Shown here: piece after piece, positions 36,767 to 46,057 of the stretch | Layout: every line of letters begins with the position of its first letter | Numbering within the stretch: the stretch's first letter is position 1 | NCBI RefSeq assembly: GCF_017744015.1 | Contig: NZ_JAGHRA010000013.1 | Span: forward strand, 57,156-121,155 | From: Paracoccus sp. R12_2 | GTDB lineage: Bacteria > Pseudomonadota > Alphaproteobacteria > Rhodobacterales > Rhodobacteraceae | Length of the DNA: 64,000 bases | Direction of reading: 5' to 3' | Notes under the pieces: model-generated | What the model saw: the letters and a program-made list of their open reading frames with translations, nothing else | What the model was told of the DNA's origin: nothing | Databases searched by the model: none | Program-made: the position numbers and the translations under genes

Positions 36767-39349
36767 TTACAGCGTCCGTTCGACTTCCTCGCGCTCGAAG
36801 ATCTCGATGACATCGCCCTGACGGATGTCGTCGTAGTTCTCGAACGCCATGCCGCATTCCTGGCCGGACTGGACTTCCTTGACCTCGTCCTTGAAGCGCT
36901 TGAGCGTCTTCAGCGTGCCTTCATGGATCACCACGTTGTCGCGCAGCAGGCGGACGCCGGCGCTGCGGCGGGCAACGCCCTCGGTGACCAGACAGCCGGC
37001 AACCTTGCCGACGCCGGTGACCTTGAAGACTTCGCGGATCTCGGCATAGCCGATGAAGTTTTCGCGAACCTCGGCCGACAGCAGGCCGGATGCAGCCGCC
37101 TTGATGTCGTCCACCAGGTCATAGATGACCGAGTAGTAGCGGATCTCGACACCTTTCTGGTTGGCCGAATTGCGGGCCGGGGCGTTGGCACGGACGTTGA
37201 AGCCCATGACCGGCGCCTGGCTTGCTTCGGCCAGACCGATATCGGATTCGGTGATCGCACCCACACCGTAATGCAGCACGCGCACGCGAACCTCGTCGTT
37301 GCCGACCTTTTCCAGCGCCTGGACGATCGCCTCGGCAGAGCCCTGCACGTCGGCTTTCAGGATGACCGGCAGTTCGGCGACGCTTTCATCGGCCTTGGCC
37401 TTGGCCATCAGCTGTTCCAGCGTCGTCGCGGCACCGGCTGCGGCGCGCTTGTCCTTGGCCTGCTGGGTGCGGAACTCGGCGATCTCGCGGGCCTGAGCCT
37501 CGGTCTCGACGACGTTCAGCACGTCGCCCGCCTCGGGCGTGCCGTTAAGACCCAGCACCTCGACCGGAACCGAGGGACCGGCCTCTTCGACGCGTTCGCC
37601 CTTGTCGTTGATCAGGGCGCGGACCTTGCCCCACTGTTCGCCGACGACGAAGATGTCCCCGCGATGCAGCGTGCCGTGCTGGACCAGAACCGTTGCAACG
37701 GGGCCGCGTCCGATATCCAGCTGCGCCTCGATCACGGCGCCTTGTGCGGCGCGACCCGGGTTGGCCTTCAGTTCCAGGATTTCCGCCTGCAGCGCGATCG
37801 CTTCCAGCAATTCGTCCAGGCCCTGGCCGGTCTTGGCGGAAACCTCGACGTCCTGCACGTCACCGGACAGCTTCTCGACGATCACTTCCTGATGCAGCAG
37901 CGCGCTGCGCACCTTGTCGGGATCGGCGTCGGGCTTGTCGACCTTGTTGATCGCCACGATCATCGGGACCTTGGCGGCCTTGGCGTGATTGATCGCCTCG
38001 ATGGTCTGCGGCATGACCGCATCATCGGCAGCCACGACCAGCACGACGATGTCGGTGACATTGGCACCGCGCGCCCGCATCGAGGTGAACGCGGCGTGGC
38101 CCGGCGTATCCAGGAAGGACAGCACCGCACCGCTTTCGGTCGTCACCTGATAGGCGCCGATATGCTGGGTGATGCCGCCGGCCTCGCCCGACACGACATT
38201 CGCGTGCCGGATCGCATCCAGAAGCGAGGTCTTGCCGTGGTCCACATGGCCCATGATCGTGATGATCGGCGGGCGTGACTTCATGTCTTCGGCCTTGTCT
38301 TCGACCGAATCGATGACCTGTTCGACGTCGGCATCGGACACGCGAACGGCGTTGTGGCCGAATTCCTCGATCACCAGTTCGGCGGTGTCGGCGTCGATCG
38401 GCTGGTTCATGGTCACCATCATGCCCATCTTCATCAGCGACTTGACCACGTCGGCGGCGCGTTCCGCCATCCGGTTGGCCAGTTCCTGCACGACGATGGT
38501 TTCCGGCAACTGAACGTCACGCACCTGCTTTTCGGCGCGGACCGACTGGCCCATCGCCTTCTGGCGGGTGCGTTCCTGCTTGCGCTTCATCGCAGCAAGG
38601 CTGCGCTGACGCCCGCCTTCGCCCGACAATGCCTGATTGAGAGACAGCTTGCCCGACCGGCGGTTGTCGTCGCGTCCGCCCTTGCCACGATTGTCGCGGT
38701 CGTTGCCGCGATCCGTGCGGTCGCGGTCGGTCTTGCGCGGACCGGCGGCGGTCACGCCCTTGGTCTCGGCGCGGGCGGCGGCGGCCTCGATGGCGGCCTG
38801 GTCGGGGGCGGCAGGGGCGGCTGCAGAGGCGGTTGCCTTCTTGGCGACCTCTTTCTTCGGCTCGTCCTTGCGGCGCGTCGCTTCCTCGGCCTCTCGGGCA
38901 CGGCGGGCTTCTTCTTCCGCCTTGGCCTTCAGGGCCTCTTCGCGTTCGCGATCTTCGCGTTCCTTGGCCTCGGCCTCGGCGCGGCGGCGTTCGCGTTCTT
39001 CCTCGCGGGCCTTTTCATCGGCTGCGCGTGCGGCAGCCTCGTCGGCCTCGCGCGCCTTCGCGGCGGCAAGCGCCTTCAGCCGGCGCTCCATCTCGGCTTC
39101 CGAGATGCCTGCGGGACGCCTGGACGGATCACCTGCATGCTTCGAAACCAGCGGCGATTTCGGCTTGTCACCGTTACCACCACCCTGCGCGGCACCCGCC
39201 TTGGGAACCACGACGCGCTTGCGCTTGGTTTCGACGACCACGTTTTTCGTGCGGCCGTGGCTGAAGCTTTGCTTGACCTGGCCCGAGCGGCCCGTGCCGC
39301 CGACACCCAAGGTCTTTTTTCCGTCTTTGTCGCTCATCTGCGTCTTCAT
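36767..39349 (-). CDS. infB: Translation initiation factor IF-2
   Basis: GTPase that places initiator tRNA on the ribosome. The 860-aa product has a charged, Lys/Glu/Arg-rich N-terminal region (1-260), then IF2-N, the G domain with [20 protein letters not shown] and [10 protein letters not shown], and the C-terminal tRNA-binding domains ending [12 protein letters not shown]. The ATG at 39349 overlaps the rnpM stop, and GGAAGGA sits directly before it; the ATG at 39337 (MSDKDGKK) is better spaced from that sequence and is an equally good start. Last gene of rimP-nusA-rnpM-infB. Confidence 0.96.
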   Translation of the reverse strand: MKTQMSDKDGKKTLGVGGTGRSGQVKQSFSHGRTKNVVVETKRKRVVVPKAGAAQGGGNGDKPKSPLVSKHAGDPSRRPAGISEAEMERRLKALAAAKAREADEAAARAADEKAREEERERRRAEAEAKEREDREREEALKAKAEEEARRAREAEEATRRKDEPKKEVAKKATASAAAPAAPDQAAIEAAAARAETKGVTAAGPRKTDRDRTDRGNDRDNRGKGGRDDNRRSGKLSLNQALSGEGGRQRSLAAMKRKQERTRQKAMGQSVRAEKQVRDVQLPETIVVQELANRMAERAADVVKSLMKMGMMVTMNQPIDADTAELVIEEFGHNAVRVSDADVEQVIDSVEDKAEDMKSRPPIITIMGHVDHGKTSLLDAIRHANVVSGEAGGITQHIGAYQVTTESGAVLSFLDTPGHAAFTSMRARGANVTDIVVLVVAADDAVMPQTIEAINHAKAAKVPMIVAINKVDKPDADPDKVRSALLHQEVIVEKLSGDVQDVEVSAKTGQGLDELLEAIALQAEILELKANPGRAAQGAVIEAQLDIGRGPVATVLVQHGTLHRGDIFVVGEQWGKVRALINDKGERVEEAGPSVPVEVLGLNGTPEAGDVLNVVETEAQAREIAEFRTQQAKDKRAAAGAATTLEQLMAKAKADESVAELPVILKADVQGSAEAIVQALEKVGNDEVRVRVLHYGVGAITESDIGLAEASQAPVMGFNVRANAPARNSANQKGVEIRYYSVIYDLVDDIKAAASGLLSAEVRENFIGYAEIREVFKVTGVGKVAGCLVTEGVARRSAGVRLLRDNVVIHEGTLKTLKRFKDEVKEVQSGQECGMAFENYDDIRQGDVIEIFEREEVERTL

Positions 39350-39966
39350 TCCTTCCCGACGGCCGTATTGCCGTCGTCATGCCCGCGCAGACCCGTCAGT
39401 CTGCCGGCTTCCAAGATCACCTTGTCCGTCAGGCCACCCGCCGCAAGCGCGCCGTGTATGACATGATCGCGCCCGAAGGACAAACCCAATTCTGATGCGG
39501 TCAGGCAGCCGAACCAGCGTCCGCCCGTGGGCGTCCACAGCTTGCCCTTGCCGCGTTCCGACCCGTCGCTGGCCTGCAGCAGCACCTTTGCGCGCCCCTC
39601 GGCCAGCCAGCCTTTTACCTTCTCGAAACCAGCCACCGCGCGCCCGGATTTGCGGGCCAGCGAGACCAGTTCCACGACCCGCTTGGCCGAGGCGGCCTCG
39701 ACCAGTTCGACCAAGCCATCGGGGGCTTTCACCTGCGCCTTGGCGGCGCGGGAAAACAACCCCTTTGCGGCGGCTTTCTCGATCGCCGCGCGATCAGCGG
39801 CGACCCAGATCCCCCGTCCCGGCAATTTTTCGGCCAGATCCGCGACGATCACACCGTCGGGCCCCGCCACGAAACGGATCAGGCCGCGCTTGGGCTGCAC
39901 CTCGCCAGTGGCGATGCAACGCCGCTCGGGCTCATCGCGTTCCTTTATGCGTCCACCACGGCTCAA
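39346..39966 (-). CDS. rnpM: YlxR/RnpM-family RNA-binding protein with L7Ae-like C-terminal domain
   Basis: The 206-aa product has an N-terminal DUF448/YlxR domain ([18 protein letters not shown] near 15-32 and [11 protein letters not shown] near 49-59) followed by an L7Ae/L30e-like domain (about 90-190). Family members bind RNase P RNA in Bacillus. The fused L7Ae part is usual in alphaproteobacteria. Located between nusA and infB with overlap to infB. Confidence 0.88.
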   Translation of the reverse strand: MSRGGRIKERDEPERRCIATGEVQPKRGLIRFVAGPDGVIVADLAEKLPGRGIWVAADRAAIEKAAAKGLFSRAAKAQVKAPDGLVELVEAASAKRVVELVSLARKSGRAVAGFEKVKGWLAEGRAKVLLQASDGSERGKGKLWTPTGGRWFGCLTASELGLSFGRDHVIHGALAAGGLTDKVILEAGRLTGLRGHDDGNTAVGKE

Positions 39967-39984
39967 GCCGGAAGATCCGGGGCA

Positions 39985-41628
39985 TCACGCCCCGGCCTCC
40001 TTGTCGGCTTCGCCGTCCTCAGCGGAGTCGGTCGTTTCGGCCTCGTCCTCGGCGGTGTCGGCTTCCATCTCGGTCGGATCGACCCAGCCCAGCATCACGC
40101 GGGCGGTCATGACCATGGTCTGCGCTTCTTCCAGGCTGACATCGAACGGCTCCAGCAGGCCGTCATCCTTGACGCGCTGACCGTTCACCGTGGTCCAGCC
40201 GCCGGCAAGTTCCCAGTCGGCGCAGGTGGCGAAATCCTCGAGCGTCTTCACGTCGTCCTTGGCCAGTGCCTCTACCATCTGGGGGGTCAGCCCCTCGAAT
40301 TCAATGAGGCTGTCTTCGGCACCAAGGGCGCGGGCGTTGTCCAGCGCAGCCTTGGCACGGGCTTCCAGCACGTCGCGGGCGCGGGCCTGCAGTTCCGCGG
40401 CCGTGCCCTCGTCCACGCCGTCGATGGTCAGCAATTCGTCCTGCTCGACATAGGCCACCTCTTCCAGATCGGTGAAGCCTTCGGCGACCAGAAGCTGGGC
40501 GAAGAATTCGTCCAGGTCCAGCGCCTCCATGAACAGGCCGGTGCGGGCGTTGAATTCGGCCTGACGACGCTTGGATTCCTCTTCCTCGGTCAGGATGTCG
40601 ATGTCGAGGCCGGTCAACTGGCTGGCCAGGCGCACGTTCTGGCCGCGACGGCCGATGGCCAGCGACAGCTGTTCGTCGGGAACGACCACCTCGATCTTGT
40701 TGGCTTCCTCGTCGAACACGACCTTGCTGACCTCGGCGGGCTGCAGGGCGTTGACCAGGAACGTCGCCTGATCCTCGTTCCACGGGATGATGTCGATCTT
40801 TTCGCCCTGCAATTCGCCGACGACGGCCTGCACGCGGCTGCCGCGCATGCCGACGCAGGCACCGACCGGGTCGATCGAGTTGTCATAGCTGATGACGGCG
40901 ATCTTGGCGCGCGAACCCGGATCGCGGGCCACGGCCTTGATCTCGATGATGCCGTCATAGATTTCCGGCACTTCCATCTTGAACAGCTCGGCCATGAACT
41001 GCGGATCGGTGCGCGACAGGAAGATCTGCGGACCGCGCGTCTCGCGGCGCACATCCTTGACATAGGCGCGGATGCGGTCGTTCGGGCGATAGCTTTCGCG
41101 GCCGATCTTTTCGTTGCGGCGCAGGATCGCCTCGCCGCGGCCGATATCGACGATGATGTTGCCGTATTCCTCGCGCTTGACGATGCCGTTGATGATCGTT
41201 CCGGCGCGATCCCGGAATTCCTCGTACTGGCGGTCGCGCTCGGCCTCGCGGACGCGTTGCAGGATCACCTGCTTGGCCGACTGCGCGGCGATCCGGCCCA
41301 GTTCGACGGGCGGAACCTCGTCCACGATCTCGTCGCCGACCTTGGGGTCGTCCAGATAGGGGCGGGCCTGTTCGACCGTCAGTTCGGCCTGGTAATTTTC
41401 GACCGCGTCATCTTCGACCACGGTGCGGATGCGGGTGAAGCTGGCGTTGCCGGTCTTGCGGTCGATCTTGACCCGGATGTCCATCTCGGCGCCGTAACGC
41501 GACTTGGCGGCACGGGCGAGGCTGTCTTCCATCGCCTCGATGACCAGCTCGGGCTCGATCATCTTCTCGCGCGCGACGGCCTCGGCCGTCTGCAACAGTT
41601 CCAGCTGATTGGCAGAGGTGATCGCCAT
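39985..41628 (-). CDS. nusA: Transcription termination/antitermination factor NusA
   Basis: RNA polymerase-binding factor, 547 aa. The N-terminal polymerase-binding domain (1-130) is followed by S1, KH1 ([15 protein letters not shown] near 271) and KH2 domains and two helix-hairpin-helix acidic repeats, with a very acidic tail (last 25 residues). The ATG at 41628 has AAGGAG six bases before it; the preceding GTG is less suited. Four bases separate it from rimP. Confidence 0.96.
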   Translation of the reverse strand: MAITSANQLELLQTAEAVAREKMIEPELVIEAMEDSLARAAKSRYGAEMDIRVKIDRKTGNASFTRIRTVVEDDAVENYQAELTVEQARPYLDDPKVGDEIVDEVPPVELGRIAAQSAKQVILQRVREAERDRQYEEFRDRAGTIINGIVKREEYGNIIVDIGRGEAILRRNEKIGRESYRPNDRIRAYVKDVRRETRGPQIFLSRTDPQFMAELFKMEVPEIYDGIIEIKAVARDPGSRAKIAVISYDNSIDPVGACVGMRGSRVQAVVGELQGEKIDIIPWNEDQATFLVNALQPAEVSKVVFDEEANKIEVVVPDEQLSLAIGRRGQNVRLASQLTGLDIDILTEEEESKRRQAEFNARTGLFMEALDLDEFFAQLLVAEGFTDLEEVAYVEQDELLTIDGVDEGTAAELQARARDVLEARAKAALDNARALGAEDSLIEFEGLTPQMVEALAKDDVKTLEDFATCADWELAGGWTTVNGQRVKDDGLLEPFDVSLEEAQTMVMTARVMLGWVDPTEMEADTAEDEAETTDSAEDGEADKEAGA

Positions 41629-41631
41629 CAC

Positions 41632-42267
41632 TTACTCCTTGGTATGGGCGCCGTTCGCGCCTTCCTGTTCTTGTGTGTCGCCATCGCCGTCGGTCTCGAC
41701 CGCGTCGAAGGCGCTTTCATCCAGATTGTCGATCTCGACGCCGGCCTCTTTCTTCTGGCGCAGCATTTCGCGGATCAGGTCGTCGGTCAGCACCAGCTTG
41801 GCATCGCTGAGCCAGTCGAAGTTCAACCCGATGGTCTGCACTTCGCCGGCCTCCTCGATGTTCACCAGAACCTCGTCGCCTTCCACGCCCGCAAGCACAC
41901 CCTTCCAGCGTTTGCGCCCGTCGATGGCCTGATTCGTTTCCAGCTTGGCCTCGTAGCCCTCGAAATCGGCGAAATCCTTCAGCCGGGTCAGCGGACGGTC
42001 GATGCCGGGGCTGCTGACCTCGAGATGATAGTTGTCCTCGATCGGGTCCTCGACATCCAGCGTGGCGCTGACCGCGACCGAAATCTCGCCGCAATCGTCC
42101 ACGTTGATGCCGCCCTCGGGCCGGTCGGCCATGATCTGCAGCGTCGCCGTCTTGCCGCCCTGCAAGCGAACGCGCACCAGTTCGAAGCCCAGATCCTCGA
42201 TCACCGGGGTGATGATCTCGGCCAGGCGCCGGTCAATGGCGGTCTTGGCAATCAGGTCGTTCGACAT
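41632..42267 (-). CDS. rimP: Ribosome maturation factor RimP
   Basis: Needed for 30S assembly. The 211-aa product has the RimP N-terminal alpha/beta domain ([14 protein letters not shown]), the [16 protein letters not shown] motif near 86-101 and a C-terminal SH3-like domain, plus an acidic extension of about 30 residues. First gene of the operon. Its leader holds a terminator hairpin 23 bases upstream of the ATG. Confidence 0.95.
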   Translation of the reverse strand: MSNDLIAKTAIDRRLAEIITPVIEDLGFELVRVRLQGGKTATLQIMADRPEGGINVDDCGEISVAVSATLDVEDPIEDNYHLEVSSPGIDRPLTRLKDFADFEGYEAKLETNQAIDGRKRWKGVLAGVEGDEVLVNIEEAGEVQTIGLNFDWLSDAKLVLTDDLIREMLRQKKEAGVEIDNLDESAFDAVETDGDGDTQEQEGANGAHTKE

Positions 42268-42289
42268 GGGGTCCTTCGGATACGAAAAA

Positions 42290-42306
42290 GGGCCCGCAGC
42301 GGGCCC
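42290..42306 (-). terminator. Terminator hairpin in the rimP leader (possible attenuator)
   Basis: GGGCCCG/CGGGCCC stem with a 3-base loop, followed on the minus strand by CTTTTTC, which is a good intrinsic terminator. It stands between the candidate promoter and rimP, and no gene upstream on this strand needs terminating. CAGCGG in the early leader (plus-strand 42346-42351) is complementary to CCGCTG at the hairpin apex (42297-42302) and could compete as an antiterminator. Confidence 0.7.
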
Positions 42307-42360
42307 ATGCGAATGCGTCCGGTGGGCAGGGGGTGGAAGCCTGCACCGCTGTTAGGCAGG

Positions 42361-42389
42361 CATATAGACGCGGGCGGCGGGAAATGCAA
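42361..42389 (-). promoter_or_regulatory. Candidate sigma-70 promoter of the rimP operon
   Basis: On the minus strand TTGCAT (42384-42389) and TATATG (42361-42366) are separated by exactly 17 bases. Start of transcription is expected near 42354, giving a leader of about 87 bases that contains the hairpin at 42290-42306. Confidence 0.6.
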
Positions 42390-42469
42390 GCATATGCGCG
42401 ACGGGCGGTTCATGACCGCGCGACCCGACCCATCGCCAAGAACACCGACGAGCCAGGCCGAGCCAGTTC

Positions 42470-43486
42470 ATGACCCGAATAGACGTTGCCATTCCGCCCG
42501 GCGCCGCCGCCGGTTGGGCCCCCATCGTGGGGCTTGCCGATCTTGCCGCGCGCCTTTTCGGCGGTCAGATCGTTCACTATCCGACCGAATATCCCGGCAA
42601 GCTGAAAAAGGCGTGGGGCTTGCGGCCACGGCCGCGCGGACGGCAGGATGCGGGATTGCTGGCGCTGCTGTACGGACCGTCCGACATCGCCAAGCTGCGA
42701 CAGGCCGCCGCGTTCCGCGACGATTACCGATTCGTGGTCGGCTGGATCATCGATTCCTTCTGGGAAGATGCGAATGTCCGCGGGTTCGAATTCGGCGGCA
42801 TCGATCTTCTGTGCCTGATCCGCGAGGAAGAGCGCGACTATTACAGCCGGTTGACCCGCCGCGACGTGCTGGCGCTGAACTGGGGGGCGGACGTGCTGGG
42901 CCTGGGGACCGACAAACCGGATCGCCCGGTGGACCTGCTGCGGCTTGGCCGTCAGCCCGAGGCGTGGAACGACGATGCGCGCAGCGCCGAAATCGCGCGC
43001 GAGATGGGGCTGGGTTTCGCCGGCCGTCCGCCGGAACACCCCGATCCGATGCAGAACCTGCGCGGGATCATGGACGCCTATGGTCGCGCGAAATATCTGG
43101 TGGCGCATTCCAACCTGACCTCGGTCGATCCGAACACGCACAAGACCAAGGAATACATCACCGCGCGCTGGACCGATGCGCTGGCCTCGGGTTGTTCGGT
43201 CGCGGGCGTGCAGCCGGTGCGAGACAGCAGCTATCGCAATATCCTGTGGCCGGGCGCGACGCTGGAATTCGACCGGATCGATCTGCGCCACAACATGCAG
43301 GCGGTGGCCGAGGCGGTCGCGGCCTGGACACCCGAACAGGCGCGGCACAATCATCGCATGGCGCTGCAGCGGCTGGACTGGCGGCACAGCCTGAAGCGGA
43401 TCGCGCAGGCAATGTCAGTCGCCACGCCGGCGCTGGATGATGAACTTGCCCGCATCGACAGCCTGACACGCGGCGCGGACATCTAG
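42470..43486 (+). CDS. Glycosyltransferase-like protein (GT-B / CgeB-like), uncertain
   Basis: The 338-aa soluble product. The C-terminal part (THKTKEYITARWTDALASG, then a Gly/Ala-rich turn and a helical RH-rich tail) resembles the nucleotide-sugar-binding half of group 1 glycosyltransferases, in which a conserved Glu and an SGC-type loop bind the donor. The N-terminus (DVAIPPGAAAGWAPIVGLAD) is less typical. No signal peptide. It is alone and divergent from rimP. Acceptor and donor unknown. Confidence 0.6.
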   Translation: MTRIDVAIPPGAAAGWAPIVGLADLAARLFGGQIVHYPTEYPGKLKKAWGLRPRPRGRQDAGLLALLYGPSDIAKLRQAAAFRDDYRFVVGWIIDSFWEDANVRGFEFGGIDLLCLIREEERDYYSRLTRRDVLALNWGADVLGLGTDKPDRPVDLLRLGRQPEAWNDDARSAEIAREMGLGFAGRPPEHPDPMQNLRGIMDAYGRAKYLVAHSNLTSVDPNTHKTKEYITARWTDALASGCSVAGVQPVRDSSYRNILWPGATLEFDRIDLRHNMQAVAEAVAAWTPEQARHNHRMALQRLDWRHSLKRIAQAMSVATPALDDELARIDSLTRGADI

Positions 43487-43518
43487 CGCCGATCGGCAGG
43501 CCGGAAATGCAGCGCGGA

Positions 43519-44586
43519 TCAGCGGTCGGGTGCGTCAGAGCCGAACAGCCCGCGCAGGCCGCGCGTGACCAGATTGCCGACCTTGGGGCGAGGCTGGGCC
43601 ATGAAGGGCAGGGGGCGGCAGACCTCCATCGCGGCGATGCCGACCCGCGCGGTCAGCGCCCCGTTCACCACGCCCTCGCCAAAGCGGCGCGACAGCTTTG
43701 CCAGAACGCCGCCGCCGGCGACCGTGTGAATCAGGTCGTCGCCCGCCGCGACCGCGCCGGTGGCGACCAGATGGGTCATCACGGTGCGCGCCAGACGCCA
43801 GCCGCCGACCGCGCCGGCCCGCCCGCCATAGATTTCCGCCATCCGCCGGATCATCCGCAGATTGGCCGCCAGCGCCGCCGCGACATCGGCCAGCGCCAGC
43901 GGGATCAGCGCCGTGGCCGCGGCGACGGTACGAGAGGCGGCCTCGATCTCGCGGCGGGCTTCCTGATCCAGCGCGGCCAGCAATTCGGTCTCGGCCAGGG
44001 TCAGAAGACTGCGCGCATCGAAGACATCGCCGCGCGCCTCGGCCAGTCGCTTGAGGTTCCATTCCAGTTCGGGACGCCTGCGATACAAGGCCAGAAGCTG
44101 ATCGGTCGCCTGCCGGGCCTTGTCCATGCTGTCATCGGCCAGCGCCGCACCCGCCTGCCGCTGGATCGCGTCGATCCGCGCGAACCGGGCCCATGCGCGG
44201 TATTCGCGCCACGCCATGCCAAGCGCGGCCAGGGTGAACATCGCAAACAGCGCGATCCCGATCCAGCCAAGCACGGGATAGCTGTCCAGCAGCCGGTTGA
44301 TGAAATCCAGCGCCGCGATGGACAGAAGAAAGGTGAACAGCGCGACGCCGGAGTTGATGAAGAACCGCGTCAGCGCCGAGGGCGGGCGTCCGACCAGCCG
44401 CGTCACCATCTCCATCGTGCGGGGGCGCGGCAGGGTCAGGCTGGCCTCGTCGATGGGGGGCGCATCGGCGGGGCTGGGGCCGTCGCCGCGGCTTTCGTGA
44501 CGCGGTCCGCTGCCCGTCGCCGGTTTCTCGGGCGCGTCCAGTTCGATCAGCACGGGGCCGCGCCTGCGGTTCTGGTCTTCGCTCAC
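43519..44586 (-). CDS. YcjF-family (DUF697) membrane protein
   Basis: The 355-aa product has an N-terminal disordered part, two membrane helices (about 85-140) and a DUF697 domain with Ala-rich helices and a hydrophobic block (AAATALIPLALADVAAALAANLRMIRRMA). Start is the GTG at 44586, overlapping the ycjX stop (GTGA); the longer frame upstream runs inside ycjX. YcjF is a known neighbour of YcjX in envelope-stress regulons; function not defined. Confidence 0.85.
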   Translation of the reverse strand: MSEDQNRRRGPVLIELDAPEKPATGSGPRHESRGDGPSPADAPPIDEASLTLPRPRTMEMVTRLVGRPPSALTRFFINSGVALFTFLLSIAALDFINRLLDSYPVLGWIGIALFAMFTLAALGMAWREYRAWARFARIDAIQRQAGAALADDSMDKARQATDQLLALYRRRPELEWNLKRLAEARGDVFDARSLLTLAETELLAALDQEARREIEAASRTVAAATALIPLALADVAAALAANLRMIRRMAEIYGGRAGAVGGWRLARTVMTHLVATGAVAAGDDLIHTVAGGGVLAKLSRRFGEGVVNGALTARVGIAAMEVCRPLPFMAQPRPKVGNLVTRGLRGLFGSDAPDR

Positions 44587-45950
44587 AGGCGGTCTCCGAT
44601 CAGGAATTCGGCGGCGCGGTCCAGCCGGATATGCGGCGGACCGTCGCCGGGGCGGATGGTGCTGGCGGCAGGCGCGAAATTCATGATCGCGTAGTCGCCG
44701 TCCAGCCATGCCTCGGATCCCTCGCGCGCGGGCTGCAGCAGCACGGCGGGATCGGCGGGCAGTTCGCCCGGATAGAACGCCGCCTGCCGGCCATCCAGCA
44801 GCCGGCCGCGCACGGCAGGCAGCTGGTCGCTGCCCTGCGCGATCATGTCCTCGGTCGTGGCGCGCAGCGCGGCGATTGCCATCGCCTCGGTCCGTGCGCC
44901 GCTGAAATCGGCACGGTCGCGCGCCTCGCGCAGCATCGCGGACAGGATCGCCGTCAGGCGGTTGTGCTGGATGTGGTGCAGATGGTCGGCCTTGGTCGCG
45001 GCAAACAGGATGCGTTCGACCCGCCGCGTGCCGAGGATCTGCGCCAGCCAGCCGGCGCGACCGGGCCGGAACGCGGTCAGGATGTCGGCCATCGCGCGGC
45101 GCATGTCCTCGACGGCCTGTGGGCCCTGATGGATCGCACCCAGCACATCGACCAGCACCACCTGACGGTCGATCCGGGCAAAGTGATCGCGGAAGAACGG
45201 CTTGACGACACGCGACTTGTAGGCATCGAAACGGCGCCGGAATTCGCGCCCCAGCTTGCCGTCGCGCAGGTCGGCGGGCAGCGGCGCAAAGGTCAGCGCG
45301 GGCGATCCGGCCATTTCGCCGGGGATCAGGAACCGGCCGGGCGTGCAGTCCGAAAACCCCGCATCGCGTGCGGCGTTCAGATGCGCGGTATAGGTTTCGG
45401 CCAGTCTCTGCGCGATGGGCTCGTCGAACCGCGCCGCGTCGATCCCGGACAGCGCGGCGGCATAGATATCGGCGCCGGGACGTCCCTCGATCCGCGCCAG
45501 CACCTCGTCCGACCATGCCCCGAAGTCACGTTCCATCAACCGCAGATCCAGCAGCCATTCGCCGGGATAGTCCACGATATCCAGGTGGATCGTCCGCGGC
45601 CCGGTCAGCCCGGAAAACAGCCCGCGCCCGTCCATCCGCAGCGACAGGCGCAACTGACTGACATGGCGGGTCCCGTCGGGCCAGTGCGGGTCGGGACCGG
45701 TCAGTGCGGCAAGGTGACGTTCGAAGTCGAATCGCGGCACGGTGTCGTCGGGCTGTGGTTGCAGCCACGCGGTCTTCAGGCTGCCGTCGGCGGCGGCGCG
45801 CAGGGCGTGCATGCGCCCGCGATCCATCAGGTTGGCGACCAGCGAGGTAATGAACACGGTCTTGCCAGCCCGCGACAACCCCGTGACCCCCAGCCGGATC
45901 ACCGGATCGCCAAGGCCCAGCCCCGCCATCAGATCGCTGCCGATACCCAT
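44583..45950 (-). CDS. ycjX: YcjX-like P-loop ATP/GTP-binding protein
   Basis: The 455-aa product has Walker A GLSRAGKTVF near residue 24 and the switch-like DIVDYPGEWLLDL near 123, both hallmarks of the YcjX (DUF463) family of stress-linked NTPases. Divergent from hrpB by about 107 bases and co-transcribed with the ycjF gene. Confidence 0.9.
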   Translation of the reverse strand: MGIGSDLMAGLGLGDPVIRLGVTGLSRAGKTVFITSLVANLMDRGRMHALRAAADGSLKTAWLQPQPDDTVPRFDFERHLAALTGPDPHWPDGTRHVSQLRLSLRMDGRGLFSGLTGPRTIHLDIVDYPGEWLLDLRLMERDFGAWSDEVLARIEGRPGADIYAAALSGIDAARFDEPIAQRLAETYTAHLNAARDAGFSDCTPGRFLIPGEMAGSPALTFAPLPADLRDGKLGREFRRRFDAYKSRVVKPFFRDHFARIDRQVVLVDVLGAIHQGPQAVEDMRRAMADILTAFRPGRAGWLAQILGTRRVERILFAATKADHLHHIQHNRLTAILSAMLREARDRADFSGARTEAMAIAALRATTEDMIAQGSDQLPAVRGRLLDGRQAAFYPGELPADPAVLLQPAREGSEAWLDGDYAIMNFAPAASTIRPGDGPPHIRLDRAAEFLIGDRL

Positions 45951-46057
45951 TCTGCCTGCCTCGTCGTTCTGGTTGCCCCGAAGATAGGGTCGCCGCGGCG
46001 ATTTTCATAGGCCGTCCGGGCCTTTCCCATGCCCCGGCGCTTTGGCATAACCCTGCG

